Of a DNA stretch of 42,565 nucleotides, positions 17,221 to 26,278 are shown one piece after another (within the stretch, counting starts at the first letter, position 1; each line of letters starts with the position of its first letter). The stretch is taken from positions 1-42,565 of the forward strand of contig JAJDZD010000002.1 of NCBI GenBank assembly GCA_022824865.1, read 5' to 3'. This DNA is from Chloroflexota bacterium (GTDB taxonomy: Bacteria > Chloroflexota > UBA11872). The position numbers were made by a program, and so were the translations under genes. The notes beneath the pieces were generated by a model. That model saw only the letters and a list, made by a program, of their open reading frames with translations. It did not search any database and had not been told where the DNA came from.

Positions 17221-18129
17221 CTACAGCGGCCCGCTCACCGGCCTGCGGAACATCGCCGCCGCCATCCGCGGCGGCCACCACGACACGTCGATCAACCACC
17301 GCACCAGCGATGGCGTCGCCGGATGGCCTTCCCGGCCCCGGCGTGCCAACTCTCCCGCCCAGACCTCCGCGTACAGCGCATACGTCGCCGCCACCAGCGG
17401 TGGCCGGATCAGCTTGATCGCAATCCACACCTGCGCCGCCAGCGTCGCTGTAAACACTTCCAGCGCCGGTCCGGTTAGGGTCAGGTAGAACCCCATGAAG
17501 ATCGCCGCCAGCGGCACTGCGATCGGCCCGGCGGTTATCACGAACGTCGCAAACACTCGCCCGAACTCGCGCCCGCTTAGCCGCCACGACTCCAACGCCG
17601 CCAGCGACCCCGGCACGTTCCCATGAACCGCGATAAACGGCGCCAACAGAGTGCGCGAATGCACGTAAACCCCGGTCCCTCCGATCACCACGATCCACAG
17701 AACGGCGACCAGAACTCCCGGGAAAGACTCCGCAAAGGCTGTCCGCTGATAGCTGATTAGCCCCAGCGTCAGAATCCCCACCGGTACCCAGAAGATCACG
17801 GTCGTGTGCAGATTGGTCCAGATATACCTGGGCAGCCAACGGGTTCCATCGTTCAGGTGGTGCCACAGCCCCGGCCGCTGCCCCTCGTGCGCTGCCGCCA
17901 CGGCCTTCATGAACATCACCGGCGCAACCGTGCCCGACAACAGATTCAAGACCGTCGTCCCGGCCGTCCGCCCCAGCCCCTCAGGCACGTCGGCCGCGGT
18001 TATCCAAATCACCCCCGCCGCGGGCAGCGAAAACAGCACCATGATCGCCACAATCACGACTGGCGTGACCCGCAGCGTCGCCAGTCCCCGAGTTGCGTAG
18101 CGTGACCCCGCGCCCCAGGACTTCCTCAC
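17221..18129 (-). CDS. Multi-pass membrane protein, unknown function
   Basis: The 302-residue protein is not recognised. It has about six hydrophobic segments, clearest at 23-45 (TPVVIVAIMVLFSLPAAGVI), 61-80, about 112-130, 140-160, 200-225 and 228-245. Small basic loops lie between them and a cytoplasmic-looking basic tail follows. An Arg/Trp-rich stretch (HHLNDGTRWLPRYIW) sits between segments two and three. The topology recalls permease-like or DUF975/glycerophosphodiester-type membrane anchors, but no family motif is present and no function should be assigned. The start at 18129 is 134 bases from the divergent SRPBCC gene and the stop is 76 bases upstream of PhyH. Confidence 0.6.
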   Translation of the reverse strand: MRKSWGAGSRYATRGLATLRVTPVVIVAIMVLFSLPAAGVIWITAADVPEGLGRTAGTTVLNLLSGTVAPVMFMKAVAAAHEGQRPGLWHHLNDGTRWLPRYIWTNLHTTVIFWVPVGILTLGLISYQRTAFAESFPGVLVAVLWIVVIGGTGVYVHSRTLLAPFIAVHGNVPGSLAALESWRLSGREFGRVFATFVITAGPIAVPLAAIFMGFYLTLTGPALEVFTATLAAQVWIAIKLIRPPLVAATYALYAEVWAGELARRGREGHPATPSLVRWLIDVSWWPPRMAAAMFRRPVSGPL

Positions 18130-18263
18130 GATGGTGTGCGTTGAACGGGAATCGTCACGTCCATGCCCGTTGGTCTTGCGGCCGACTCAAACCGTACCGA
18201 AACCAACTCTACGCCCTCCGTCCGCATGCCAGAATGACCACCATTCACACCCGGCGTCCACCC

Positions 18264-18704
18264 ATGCAGGAACTCGCACGAATCCAGATTGATGCCTCGC
18301 CTGAGGCAGTCTTCGACCTTCTCGCCGACAACACACGTCGCGGCGAATGGGCGGAAGGTATGGAGACGTTCGACTACACCTCCGACTTCGATCCCGAAGA
18401 CCCCGTCGGCACCACCTTCACCCAACGCATCCGAGAAGGCCGCCGGGTCACCGAGTACCACGGTGAAATCACCACCTACGACCCGCCAAACGCCTACGGC
18501 TCGCAGGTGACCGGCGGCTCCTACTCGATGGTGGTCGAGTATCACCTCACCGCGGTCGATGGCGGCACCGAAGTTGTAAACGTCTGCGACGTAGACTCCT
18601 CTTCTCGGTTCGTCCGGATCATGGGCTTCCTCTTCAGCTGGTTCACCAGGTACCTCGGACGCAAGCAACTGCGCAAGCTCAAGGAGCTGGTCGAAGCGGC
18701 CTGA
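18264..18704 (+). CDS. SRPBCC/START-like small protein
   Basis: The 146-residue protein starts MQELARIQIDASPEAVFDLL, the standard opening of polyketide-cyclase/CoxG-type SRPBCC proteins: a beta strand, then SPEAVFDLLAD and a helix with R-R-G-E-W. Later strands (VTEYHGEITTYDPP, SYSMVVEYHLTAV) and the long C-terminal helix ending LGRKQLRKLKELVEAA complete the helix-grip fold. Such proteins bind hydrophobic ligands; the ligand is unknown. The same frame is open from 18093, with another ATG at 18234. The ATG at 18264 is chosen because the domain begins there, but 18234 would add only ten residues and cannot be excluded. Confidence 0.8.
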   Translation: MQELARIQIDASPEAVFDLLADNTRRGEWAEGMETFDYTSDFDPEDPVGTTFTQRIREGRRVTEYHGEITTYDPPNAYGSQVTGGSYSMVVEYHLTAVDGGTEVVNVCDVDSSSRFVRIMGFLFSWFTRYLGRKQLRKLKELVEAA

Positions 18705-18729
18705 CCCCGCCGCCCACCGCGGCCGCTCG

Positions 18730-19506
18730 CTAAGCGAGCGGCGCGGTGGCAAACACGACGTGGAACGGTACGCAGTAGATCACCACGGTCTTGTACTCGC
18801 TGACGTCGGTCCCGGCCGGAACCTCGTAATTCTGATTGCCGACGTTCCCCTTCAGCGGTCCCAGGTCCAGGTACTCGCCCAGGTTCTCGCTCCTGGTGAT
18901 CCCCTCGGCCTTTGAAATCAGCACGCTCAGTGCCGGGCCGTTGGTCACCATAAAGTCCTCGAACCGCAGGATGTGACTGCCGTCCGGGCCGCGGAACATC
19001 GTGGCCGAGCCGGACCCCCGGTGGAAATCGTCGGCATCCATGAACATCCCCATGGCCACCGCCGCAGGTCCCGTGTCAGGCATGGCCGTGGGCGCCGGTG
19101 TTGCGGTTGCCGTCGCTGCGGCAGTTGCCGTAGCGGCGGGGGTTGCGGCCGGCATCACGGCGGTGGCTATCCCAGCCAGGCCGGCCGGCATCGGCTCGTC
19201 CATCATCGTGTCCGGCATCTGCGCGGCAACCTCCATCACTCGTTCCTGGACCTTGTCTCGATCATCCGGGCTCAGGGATTCGATGGTCTCGGTGCTCGGC
19301 ATCGCCGCGTCAAACTCGGCCTTCAGCTCCTGTTTCTCTTCAGCCGGCATGCTGGCCATGGCCGCCGACGCTGGCATCTCGAACGGAAACGCCTCGTCCA
19401 CGACATTAGTCACGAACAGAGGCGACACCAGCCACCAGCCAATCGCAACTGCCACGATGGCTCCCACGCCGCCGCCCGCCAATATGATTCGTCGTCGCAT
19501 CGACAT
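18730..19506 (-). CDS. Membrane-anchored DM13-domain protein
   Basis: The 258-residue protein has an N-terminal transmembrane anchor (about 8-30), an acidic/Met-rich helical segment, and an Ala/Thr/Pro low-complexity linker (119-145). The DM13 domain (about 152-257) reads MGMFMDADDFHRGSG, ILRFEDFMVTNGPALSVLIS and EYKTVVIYCVPFHVVFATA. Cys245 in the last motif is the conserved DM13 cysteine, thought to take part in redox or cofactor binding in animal and bacterial relatives. The Asp/Glu clusters near DADDFH suggest metal or heme contacts, as proposed for the family, but this is not shown here. It is an extracytoplasmic protein 79 bases downstream of the SprT-like gene. Confidence 0.85.
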   Translation of the reverse strand: MSMRRRIILAGGGVGAIVAVAIGWWLVSPLFVTNVVDEAFPFEMPASAAMASMPAEEKQELKAEFDAAMPSTETIESLSPDDRDKVQERVMEVAAQMPDTMMDEPMPAGLAGIATAVMPAATPAATATAAATATATPAPTAMPDTGPAAVAMGMFMDADDFHRGSGSATMFRGPDGSHILRFEDFMVTNGPALSVLISKAEGITRSENLGEYLDLGPLKGNVGNQNYEVPAGTDVSEYKTVVIYCVPFHVVFATAPLA

Positions 19507-19585
19507 GTCAGCGCCCTCCTGCCCTCCGGCCTGTGGTTGAACTCGTCATTGCAGCGCCACAGCCGGCAACGCTCACTGCATTAAT

Positions 19586-20137
19586 CTACTCTGCGCCGCC
19601 GGCTGACGTGATTTCCCCTACAAGTCGCAGGCGATGTTTCGCGTTGTAGGCCCGCGGATCGCAGCGTCGACAACTCACCCGCCGCCGGCCATAGCGTCGC
19701 AGGCGAGCTACCTCGTGTCCGGCCGGACAGCGGTACAGCCATCTGCCGCGCACCTCCAATTGCACCGTGGGACAAGCCCGCGGACGCGCCCCGATCGCCC
19801 GCATCCGCTCGCGAAACCACAACCCGTGCGGCTGCTCGTCCGGCGCGATGATGAACTGCTCCACGTGCACAAGCTCATGCACCAGCACCTCGTCGCGCAG
19901 GTTGAACCGTGAGCCCTGCACGTCGGCATCGCCGGCCGGTCCGTCCAGCAGACGCGCGATTCGCACAACAAAGGCCGACCGATCCGCATTCGCACGAACC
20001 GACCCAAGCTGCCGCACCGCGGCGGATGGCAGGAACCTGACCTTCGCCAGCGGCACCCTGTTGTCAAAGAGTTCGCCGTTGAACGCCTGCGCCCGCGCCT
20101 GCAATGAGGCGACGTACGCGGCGTCCGCACTGTTCAT
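19586..20137 (-). CDS. SprT-like zinc metalloprotease
   Basis: The 183-residue protein has the gluzincin HELVH at 87-91 with the third ligand His104 in QPHGLWFRE, the SprT spacing, followed by a C-terminal zinc ribbon. The ribbon is YRCPAGHEV with Cys137 and His141, and VSCRRC with Cys156 and Cys159. In Spartan and SprT relatives this layout recognises protein-DNA crosslinks; bacterial members are mostly uncharacterised. The N-terminal ~75 residues form the usual alpha/beta extension (VRFLPSAAVRQLGSVRAN). It heads a minus-strand group with the DM13 gene after it and the ankyrin gene 36 bases upstream. Confidence 0.85.
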   Translation of the reverse strand: MNSADAAYVASLQARAQAFNGELFDNRVPLAKVRFLPSAAVRQLGSVRANADRSAFVVRIARLLDGPAGDADVQGSRFNLRDEVLVHELVHVEQFIIAPDEQPHGLWFRERMRAIGARPRACPTVQLEVRGRWLYRCPAGHEVARLRRYGRRRVSCRRCDPRAYNAKHRLRLVGEITSAGGAE

Positions 20138-20172
20138 GTCGATGGGGCGTTGAACGCGGGTCTGTTGCCGGA

Positions 20173-20835
20173 TCAGCCAACCTCCAACCGCGTTGCCAAC
20201 TCGCTATTCCCTCCCGCACGCGCATAGTCCGCCGCCGACTTCCCGTCGTCCGCCCGCAGACCGACATCCGCGCCGTGTGCCAGCAGCGCCTCGGCAGTTG
20301 ACGTGTCACCCAGATGCGCCGAGGTGTGTAGCGGCGTATTGCCACCAACCTGGCGGTTATTTGCGTTCGCCCCGGCGTCCAGGATCAGCCGAACGCAGGC
20401 AGTCCGCGTCTCGCCATTCGGCCCGGCCACGGCGGCATTGAGCGGCTGGTTGCGCAATCCGTTCTTGCTCACCGCCGTCAAATCAGCACCCCGCGCAAGC
20501 AGCAGTCGTGTCGTTTCCGGCTGCCCAGCCCACGGAGCCAGGTGCAGCAGCGTCCACCCATCCGGCGAATACGCTGCCAACAGCTCGGGATCGTCGTCCA
20601 ATCTCGCCGCCAATTGCCCCTCGTCGCCCACAATCGCCGCCTCGAAAGCATCCAGTTCAGGCTCGGTCGCCAACAGCGCGGCAACCATCGCGTGCTGACC
20701 CATGAAGAATGCCGTCTGTATCGGCGAGAGTCCTTGGGCATTCCTTGCGCGCGTAACCCCGGGATCGCTGGCAACTCGAGCAGTCACCGCCGCAACGTCG
20801 CCCGCCTTTACCAGGTCAAAGATTTCGTCAGACAC
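20173..20835 (-). CDS. Ankyrin-repeat protein
   Basis: The 220-residue protein consists of about five ankyrin units. The clearest are GWTLLHLAPWAGQPETTRLL, NTPLHTSAHLGDTSTAEALL and GKSAADYARAGGNSELATRL, each followed by a loop of the form L-x-x-G-A-D/N. The N-terminal one is degenerate (LSPIQTAFFMGQHAMVAALL). There is no signal peptide. It is a protein-binding solenoid; in symbiont-rich groups such proteins may target eukaryotic hosts, but intracellular roles are equally possible, so no function is claimed. The SDR gene ends 18 bases upstream, so translation may be coupled. Confidence 0.82.
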   Translation of the reverse strand: MSDEIFDLVKAGDVAAVTARVASDPGVTRARNAQGLSPIQTAFFMGQHAMVAALLATEPELDAFEAAIVGDEGQLAARLDDDPELLAAYSPDGWTLLHLAPWAGQPETTRLLLARGADLTAVSKNGLRNQPLNAAVAGPNGETRTACVRLILDAGANANNRQVGGNTPLHTSAHLGDTSTAEALLAHGADVGLRADDGKSAADYARAGGNSELATRLEVG

Positions 20836-20853
20836 TCGGAGTTCGTGTGGCGG

Positions 20854-21636
20854 CTACTCACGCGGCCCGTGCGCGACCCACCCACCGTCCACCGTCAGGA
20901 TGTGCCCGGTCACAAAACCGGCCTCATCCGACAGCAGGAAAACAGCCGCACCCGCAATCTCCTCGGGTACGGCCAGTCGCTTGAACGGAACGTGCGCAAT
21001 CAACCGGTCCATCTCAACGCTGTCCCGCTCCTTGCCGGCGTTGAACAGCGGCGTGTCCGTGTACCCCGGCGCCAGCGCATTGACGCGCACGCCGTGTTCG
21101 GCGACTTCCAGCGCCATCACCTGCGTCAGCATCACCACCGACGCCTTGGACGTGCAGTACGCCGCCCGCTGCTTCACCGCGCGTTGCCCGTACATCGAGG
21201 CCACGTTCACGATCGAGCCGCTGCCGGTCGCCACCATGTGCCGCGCCGCCGCTTGCGCGCCAAAGAACACGCCCTCCACGTTCACGTCCATCACGCGCCG
21301 CCATTCCTCACGGGTGTGCTCCAGCGCGAACTGGCCGGAACCGGTCCCCGCGCTGCCCACCCAGCCGTCCAGCCCGCCAAGCTCGCTAACGGCCAGCTCC
21401 ACCAGCGCTTCCTGGTCATCGTCCGCAGTCACGTCGACTATCCGCGTCACCGCCCGCCGACCTATGCCCTCGATCTTTGCCGCCGTCTCTTCCAACCCGT
21501 CGGCGTCAATGTCCCCCAGTGCCAGGTCGGCCCCTTCGGCCGCCGCCGCCAGCGCGCAGGCCCGCCCAATCCCCGAGGCGCCCCCAGTGATTCCGATGAC
21601 GCGATTCGCGAGCCGCATGCTCGGATCCCCATCCAC
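20854..21636 (-). CDS. Short-chain dehydrogenase/reductase (SDR)
   Basis: The 260-residue protein is a classical SDR. The nucleotide-binding glycine motif is TGGASGIG (17-24), and the catalytic residues are Ser147 (VASMYG), Tyr160 and Lys164 (YCTSK). The usual N-N-A-G motif is replaced by GSAGTG, and the acidic GDID after the second strand (41-44) points to NAD rather than NADP. Substrate cannot be read from sequence; the layout is that of 3-oxoacyl-ACP-reductase-like and glucose-dehydrogenase-like SDRs. The first six residues (MDGDPS) are extra; a start at Met7 (21618) would give the standard length and is possible. Confidence 0.88.
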   Translation of the reverse strand: MDGDPSMRLANRVIGITGGASGIGRACALAAAAEGADLALGDIDADGLEETAAKIEGIGRRAVTRIVDVTADDDQEALVELAVSELGGLDGWVGSAGTGSGQFALEHTREEWRRVMDVNVEGVFFGAQAAARHMVATGSGSIVNVASMYGQRAVKQRAAYCTSKASVVMLTQVMALEVAEHGVRVNALAPGYTDTPLFNAGKERDSVEMDRLIAHVPFKRLAVPEEIAGAAVFLLSDEAGFVTGHILTVDGGWVAHGPRE

Positions 21637-21768
21637 TCAGTGCCTGCCATCCACCGCTCAGCCTAAGGCACGCGCCGTCGCCGACCCCGTGGGTGTGGCC
21701 TTTCGCACGACACGCCCGCGCTCTCACCCCCTAAGCTGAGGCAAGCGACCACGACGCGGATTCAAGGA

Positions 21769-23226
21769 ATGAAGGCTCCACAACTGACCCGGCGACGCGC
21801 GCTTGCCCTGGCAGGGATGGCCGGTGTGCTCGCCGCCTGCGGCCCGGAGCCTGCGGAGCAGTCGGAAGCACCAGCCGCCGAGGACGACCTGGCAACCCGC
21901 ATGTTCACGACGCTGCGATCAACGACAAGCCTCGACGAACTCGAAGCTGCCATCGAAGAGGCCGGCGCAAGCGGCGACCAGAGCTTCGTCTCGGTCCTGA
22001 TCGAAGTCCTGCGCGCCCAGGAAATCGGCATCTTCCCCGGCGAGGGAGCCTCGGCCATTCGCGCCCTCAGTCAGCTCACCGGCCTCCCCGAACAACCCTG
22101 GCCCGACTGGGTCACCTGGTACGCCACCACCGACCTCGAACCCCCGCCCGGCTTCCGCACCTGGAAAGGCCGCATTTACAGCCGCATCGACGAAGAGTTC
22201 CCCTCGTTCTTCCGCGAGGACGCGCCATCCACGATCCGTGTGGAAGAAGTCGTCTGGGGCGGCGTCGCCCTGGATGGCATCCCGGCCCTCGTCAACGCCC
22301 GAATGCTCCCGGCGGCCGAAGCCGACTACATCACCCCCACCGAGCTGGTCTTCGGCGTCGAGATCAACGGCGACGCCCGCGCCTATCCCCTCCGCATCCT
22401 CGATTGGCACGAAATGGCCAACGATGTCGTCGGCGGCGTCCCGGTGGCCCTCGCCTACTGCACCCTCTGCGGCGCCGGCGTGCTCTTCGACACCCGCGTC
22501 GGCGACGCCACCTACGAGTTCGGCTCGTCCGGCTTCCTCATGCGCAGCAACAAGCTCATGTACGACCGCACCACCTACACGCTCTGGAACCAGCTCACCG
22601 GCGAGCCGGTGCTCGGCAGGCTGGCCGACGGCACCATCGAACTCAAACGCCTCCCGGTCGTCGTAACCCGCTGGCAGGCCTGGCTCGAGCGCCATCCCGA
22701 CACCCAGGTGCTCAGCCTCGAAACCGGCCACCTGCGCGACTACACCCCGGGCAACCCCTACGGCAGCTACTTCGCCAGTCCCGAAACCATGTTCCCCGCC
22801 GGCGATCCCGCCCAGCGCCTGCCCGACAAGGCGCGCATCTACGCGCTCCACATTGATGGCCAGCCCCACGCCCTCGCCACCGCCGACGTCGTCCGCGAGA
22901 GGGTCGTCAACGACCAGGTCGGCGACACGCCAATCGTGGTCATCGCGGGCGGCCCCGACCTCAAGGGCGTTGGCATTGATCGCAGGGCTGGTCCGGTCGT
23001 CTGGGACGCCGGCGCCGAAATCCGCGCCTACGAGCGCACAGACCACACCTTCCAGCCCACTGATGGCACCGAGCAGGTGCTCGATGCGCAGGGACGCCCC
23101 TGGCGCATCACCGAGGACGCCCTGGTCGGCCCCGACGACCAGATGCTCATGCGCCTCGGCGGCCACCTCGCCTACTGGTTCGGCTGGGTCAGCTACTTCC
23201 CGCGCACCGCCCTCTACGGCGAATAG
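21769..23226 (+). CDS. DUF3179 lipoprotein
   Basis: The 485-residue protein has a lipoprotein signal, TRRRALALAGMAGVLAACG, with lipobox Cys24. The preceding arginine run also resembles a Tat signal. The core (about 150-440) is DUF3179: ELVFGVEINGDARAYPLRIL, AYCTLCGAGVLF with a CxxC (Cys231, Cys234), and the GSSGFLMRSNKLMYDRTT and LSLETGH regions. Some members use selenocysteine at one of these positions; here both are Cys. The domain's function is unknown, though the CxxC and surface export suggest redox chemistry. Its stop codon (23224-23226) lies at the edge of a repeat element. Confidence 0.85.
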   Translation: MKAPQLTRRRALALAGMAGVLAACGPEPAEQSEAPAAEDDLATRMFTTLRSTTSLDELEAAIEEAGASGDQSFVSVLIEVLRAQEIGIFPGEGASAIRALSQLTGLPEQPWPDWVTWYATTDLEPPPGFRTWKGRIYSRIDEEFPSFFREDAPSTIRVEEVVWGGVALDGIPALVNARMLPAAEADYITPTELVFGVEINGDARAYPLRILDWHEMANDVVGGVPVALAYCTLCGAGVLFDTRVGDATYEFGSSGFLMRSNKLMYDRTTYTLWNQLTGEPVLGRLADGTIELKRLPVVVTRWQAWLERHPDTQVLSLETGHLRDYTPGNPYGSYFASPETMFPAGDPAQRLPDKARIYALHIDGQPHALATADVVRERVVNDQVGDTPIVVIAGGPDLKGVGIDRRAGPVVWDAGAEIRAYERTDHTFQPTDGTEQVLDAQGRPWRITEDALVGPDDQMLMRLGGHLAYWFGWVSYFPRTALYGE

Positions 23227-23345
23227 AGACCTTTTCACAACTCCCCTCGCCCTCGATAGAGGGACCGCTCTTGCCCCCTCTCCCCGTGGGAGAGGGTTGG
23301 GGTGAGGGTCTTCCGGGCAACCAAACCTCGGCTGCGCATTAGCCT
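23224..23345. repeat. Degenerate copy of the MITE-like repeat
   Basis: The stretch begins with TAGAGACCTTTTCACAACTC, close to the left end GGAGACCTTTGCGGAACTC of the element at 40819. It contains CCCTCTCCCCGTGGGAGAGGG, a near-perfect hairpin, and GGTGAGGGTCTTCCGGGCAA, which matches 40989-41008 almost exactly. The right end (near 23335) is eroded compared with the inverted left end. It lies between the DUF3179 and propeller genes. It is probably an old insertion of a non-autonomous element. Confidence 0.6.
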
Positions 23346-23404
23346 CAAGAAAGGCGCCAACGGCCCGGCTAGAATCCGCCCGCCCAGGGCCCAGGACTCT
23401 GTAC

Positions 23405-24619
23405 GTGGCTGCCCAGATCCAAGCCGCACGGGGCGTCAAGGTTCGTCGGGTCACGTCGGGCCCCGCCAGCCACTTCTTCGGCTACTACGACATGCCGTCG
23501 TGGGACATCTCTGGCCGCTACCTGCTCACGCAACGAGTAAACCTCGACGTCGAGATCCCCTCGGCCGACGACCCGGCCACCATCGGCGCCATCGACCTCG
23601 AAGACGACTGCCGCTTCCGCCCCGTAGCAACAACGAGCTCGTGGTCCTGGCAACAGGGCGCCATGCTCCACTGGCTCCCGAAACACGGTCCGACCACCAT
23701 CGTCTACAACGACTGCGATAAGGACCGCTATGTCGCCCGCGTCACCGAAATTGACTCCGGGACCTCCCGCGCCCTGGAACGCCCCATCGCCGCCGTCAGC
23801 CACGACCAGCGCCGCGCCCTCAGCCTCAACTTCGCCCGCCTGCGCATCCGCCCCGAGGTCGGCTATCCCGGTCTCACCGACCCCTGGAAAGGCGTCGATC
23901 ACCCCTCTGACGACGGCATCTACCTGGTCGACCTGCGCACCGGTGCCGCCGAGCTAAAGGTCTCCCTCGACCACATCGCATCCGTCCGCCCACACCCGTC
24001 CATGCACGGCGCGGTCAACTGGGTCAACCACCTCATCTTCAGCCCGGACGACACGCACGCGATGTTCGTCCACCGCTGGTGGCCGCCCGGCGCCCCCCGC
24101 TTCCGCACGCGCTTCATGCTGCTGCGCATCGACGACGGCTCGGTCCGCGAAATCTGGCCCACCCGCGCCTCGCACATGTGCTGGCGCTCACCCACCGAAA
24201 TCCTGTTCTCGGCCATACCGGCGGACGTGCCGGACAGCCCGGAGTCCAGGTCGGCGCCGATGGGCTTCTGGCTGCTGGACGTGACCACCGGCGCCGCCCG
24301 CGCCGTCGGACGCAACGTCCTCCCGCCCGACGGCCACTGCAGCTATCGTCCCGGCGGCCGCTACGTGCTCATGGACACCCAACCGGAATCCGGTGGCCTC
24401 CGCCGCCTTCTCGTCTACGACGAAGACACCGATCGCGCCCTGGAGCTTGGCCGCTTCCACTCCCCGCCGCGCTACGCTGGCCCGGTGCGCTGCGACCTGC
24501 ATCCGCGCTGGAGCCGTGACGGCCGGCAGGTCTGCATCGACTCCGTCCACGAGGGAACCCGCCAGATGTACGTGATCGACGCCGCCGAGGCGCTGGACGC
24601 CTGGCTCGAGGAGGCCTGA
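23405..24619 (+). CDS. WD40/TolB-like beta-propeller protein
   Basis: The 404-residue protein starts at a GTG and has no signal peptide. It opens with ASHFFGYYDMPSWDISGRYL and is made of repeated blades of the kind LIFSPDDTHAMFVHR, CSYRPGGRYVLMDTQ and HPRWSRDGRQVCIDS. The S-P/R-D/G-G-R/T signature is that of TolB/oligogalacturonate-lyase-type six-bladed propellers. Histidines at SHFFGYYD and in HPSMHGAVNWVNH are candidates for metal binding, but a catalytic site is not evident. Related cytoplasmic propellers include oligogalacturonide lyases, so carbohydrate metabolism is possible. The ThDP-dependent gene follows after three bases, so the two genes are cotranscribed. A TAGAAT at 23370-23375 may be a -10. 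Confidence 0.65.
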   Translation: MAAQIQAARGVKVRRVTSGPASHFFGYYDMPSWDISGRYLLTQRVNLDVEIPSADDPATIGAIDLEDDCRFRPVATTSSWSWQQGAMLHWLPKHGPTTIVYNDCDKDRYVARVTEIDSGTSRALERPIAAVSHDQRRALSLNFARLRIRPEVGYPGLTDPWKGVDHPSDDGIYLVDLRTGAAELKVSLDHIASVRPHPSMHGAVNWVNHLIFSPDDTHAMFVHRWWPPGAPRFRTRFMLLRIDDGSVREIWPTRASHMCWRSPTEILFSAIPADVPDSPESRSAPMGFWLLDVTTGAARAVGRNVLPPDGHCSYRPGGRYVLMDTQPESGGLRRLLVYDEDTDRALELGRFHSPPRYAGPVRCDLHPRWSRDGRQVCIDSVHEGTRQMYVIDAAEALDAWLEEA

Positions 24620-24622
24620 CCC

Positions 24623-26278
24623 ATGCCCACGCGACCCGGCCGCGACGTCTTGATGGAAGTCCTCGAAGCCGAGGGCGTCCAGTACATCTTCGGCAACCCC
24701 GGCACCACCGAGGGCGCCATCATGCACGCGCTCGAGGACCGTCCGGACCTCGAGTACATCCTCGTCGCCCAGGAAGGCGTCGCCGTGGGCATGGCCGACG
24801 GCTACGCTCGCGAGAGCGGCCGGCCCGGCTTCGTGAACCTGCACATCGAAACCGGCCTCTCCAACGGCCTCAGCCTCATGTGCAACGCCTACGCCGGCGG
24901 CACCCCCATGGTCGTCACCGCTGCCAACAGCTCCATCGGCAAAGTCGCCGAGGGCCGCACCGACCTGGTCGACCTCGCCAGCCCCTTCAGCAAATGGGGC
25001 GCCGAAGTCACCAGCGCCGACCAGATCCCGGCCGTCATGCGCCGCGCCTTCCGCGAGGCCAAGACGCCCCCCACCGGCCCCGCCTTCGTCTCGCTCGCCC
25101 AGAACGCCCTGGACGAAATGACGGACGTCCGAGTCGCCCCCTCCGGCGACCTCAGCACCGTCCTCACTCCCGACCCCCGGGAACTCCAGGCCGCCGCCCG
25201 CTTACTGGCGTCGGCCGAGCGACCGGCCCTGCTCGTCGGCGATCGCGTCGCCCAGTACGGCGCGGTCGAACAGATGGTCCGCGTGGCGGAGCTGCTCGGT
25301 ACGCCCGTCTACGGCGCCTCCTACCCCACCATGATGTTCCCCACCTCGCACCCCCAGTGGATGCACCAGCTCCCGCCCTACGTCGGGCTATATCGAGAAG
25401 CCTTCGCCGACACCGACGTCCTCCTGGCCGTCGGCGCCCGCGTCTTCCACGACTTCTTTGCCCCCGCCACCGGCATCCTGGCCGACGACGCCCGCCTCGT
25501 TCACCTTGACATAAATCAAGACGCCATCGGACGCGTCGAACCGACCGACGTCGGCCTCTGGTCGGACCTTGGCATCGGTCTTGACGAGCTCTACGCCGCC
25601 GTCAGCGAACTCCAAACGCCCGCGCAGGCTGACGCGGCTAATCGTCGTGCCGAAAGTCTGGCTGCGGGCTACCCCGGTCGTCGCGCCGACCCACCGCCCA
25701 TGGACGGCGCCCGGCCCATGCCCTCCACCGCCATGATGGCCGCGCTTGCCGAAGGTCTCCCCGCCGACGTCATCGTCGTCGACGACAGCATCTCCTGCCG
25801 CCCTGACCTGCACGCCGCCGTCACCTTTGACCAGCGTCGACGAGTCCAGGCCGAACGCGCCGGCGGAGCCATCGGCTGGGGCATGGGCGGAGCCTTGGGC
25901 GTGGCTCTCGCCGCTCGCGACCAGCGCGTCGTCGCCGTCATCGGCGATGGCAGCGCCATGCTCACCGTCCAGGCCCTCTGGACCGCCGCCGCCTACCGAA
26001 TCCCCGTCGTCTTCTGCATCTGCAACAACGCCGGCTACCGCGTCCTCAAGCTCAACCTGCGCCGCTGGTTCGCCGACGTCCTCCACGAACCCGACCGCCC
26101 CAGCCGGTACCTCGGCATGGACCTCAACCAACCCTTCGACCTCGCCGCCATCGCCCAATCCATGGGCGTCCCCTCCGAACGCATCGAAAACCCAACCCGC
26201 ATCGCCCCCGCCCTATCGCACGCCCTCAACCAAAACAGCCCCACCCTCCTCGACATCATCATCGACGGCAGCGTGTGA
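24623..26278 (+). CDS. Thiamine-diphosphate-dependent decarboxylase/acetolactate-synthase family enzyme
   Basis: The 551-residue protein has the three-domain ThDP fold. Glu51 in LVAQEGVAVGMADGYA is the catalytic glutamate that activates the cofactor. The loop FVNLHIETGLSNGL (70-83) contains His74, the position of His70 in benzoylformate decarboxylase. The C-terminal ThDP motif starts GDGSAM (441-446) and ends near CNNAGYRVLK (about 468). FGNPGTTEGAI near the start corresponds to the benzoylformate-decarboxylase NPGSNE segment, with Thr where that enzyme has Ser26. A phenylglyoxylate or branched-chain 2-keto-acid decarboxylase, or an acetolactate-synthase relative, are the options; the exact reaction is not determined. 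A truncated second copy of this gene's 3' end lies at 31752-31940. Confidence 0.85.
   Translation: MPTRPGRDVLMEVLEAEGVQYIFGNPGTTEGAIMHALEDRPDLEYILVAQEGVAVGMADGYARESGRPGFVNLHIETGLSNGLSLMCNAYAGGTPMVVTAANSSIGKVAEGRTDLVDLASPFSKWGAEVTSADQIPAVMRRAFREAKTPPTGPAFVSLAQNALDEMTDVRVAPSGDLSTVLTPDPRELQAAARLLASAERPALLVGDRVAQYGAVEQMVRVAELLGTPVYGASYPTMMFPTSHPQWMHQLPPYVGLYREAFADTDVLLAVGARVFHDFFAPATGILADDARLVHLDINQDAIGRVEPTDVGLWSDLGIGLDELYAAVSELQTPAQADAANRRAESLAAGYPGRRADPPPMDGARPMPSTAMMAALAEGLPADVIVVDDSISCRPDLHAAVTFDQRRRVQAERAGGAIGWGMGGALGVALAARDQRVVAVIGDGSAMLTVQALWTAAAYRIPVVFCICNNAGYRVLKLNLRRWFADVLHEPDRPSRYLGMDLNQPFDLAAIAQSMGVPSERIENPTRIAPALSHALNQNSPTLLDIIIDGSV

Noticed and set aside
21919..23454. 511-codon open frame on the minus strand
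   Set aside because: It lies antisense to DUF3179, which has a lipobox and clear family motifs. The translation is Gly/Ala/Val/Asp-biased, as expected from the opposite strand of GC-rich codons.
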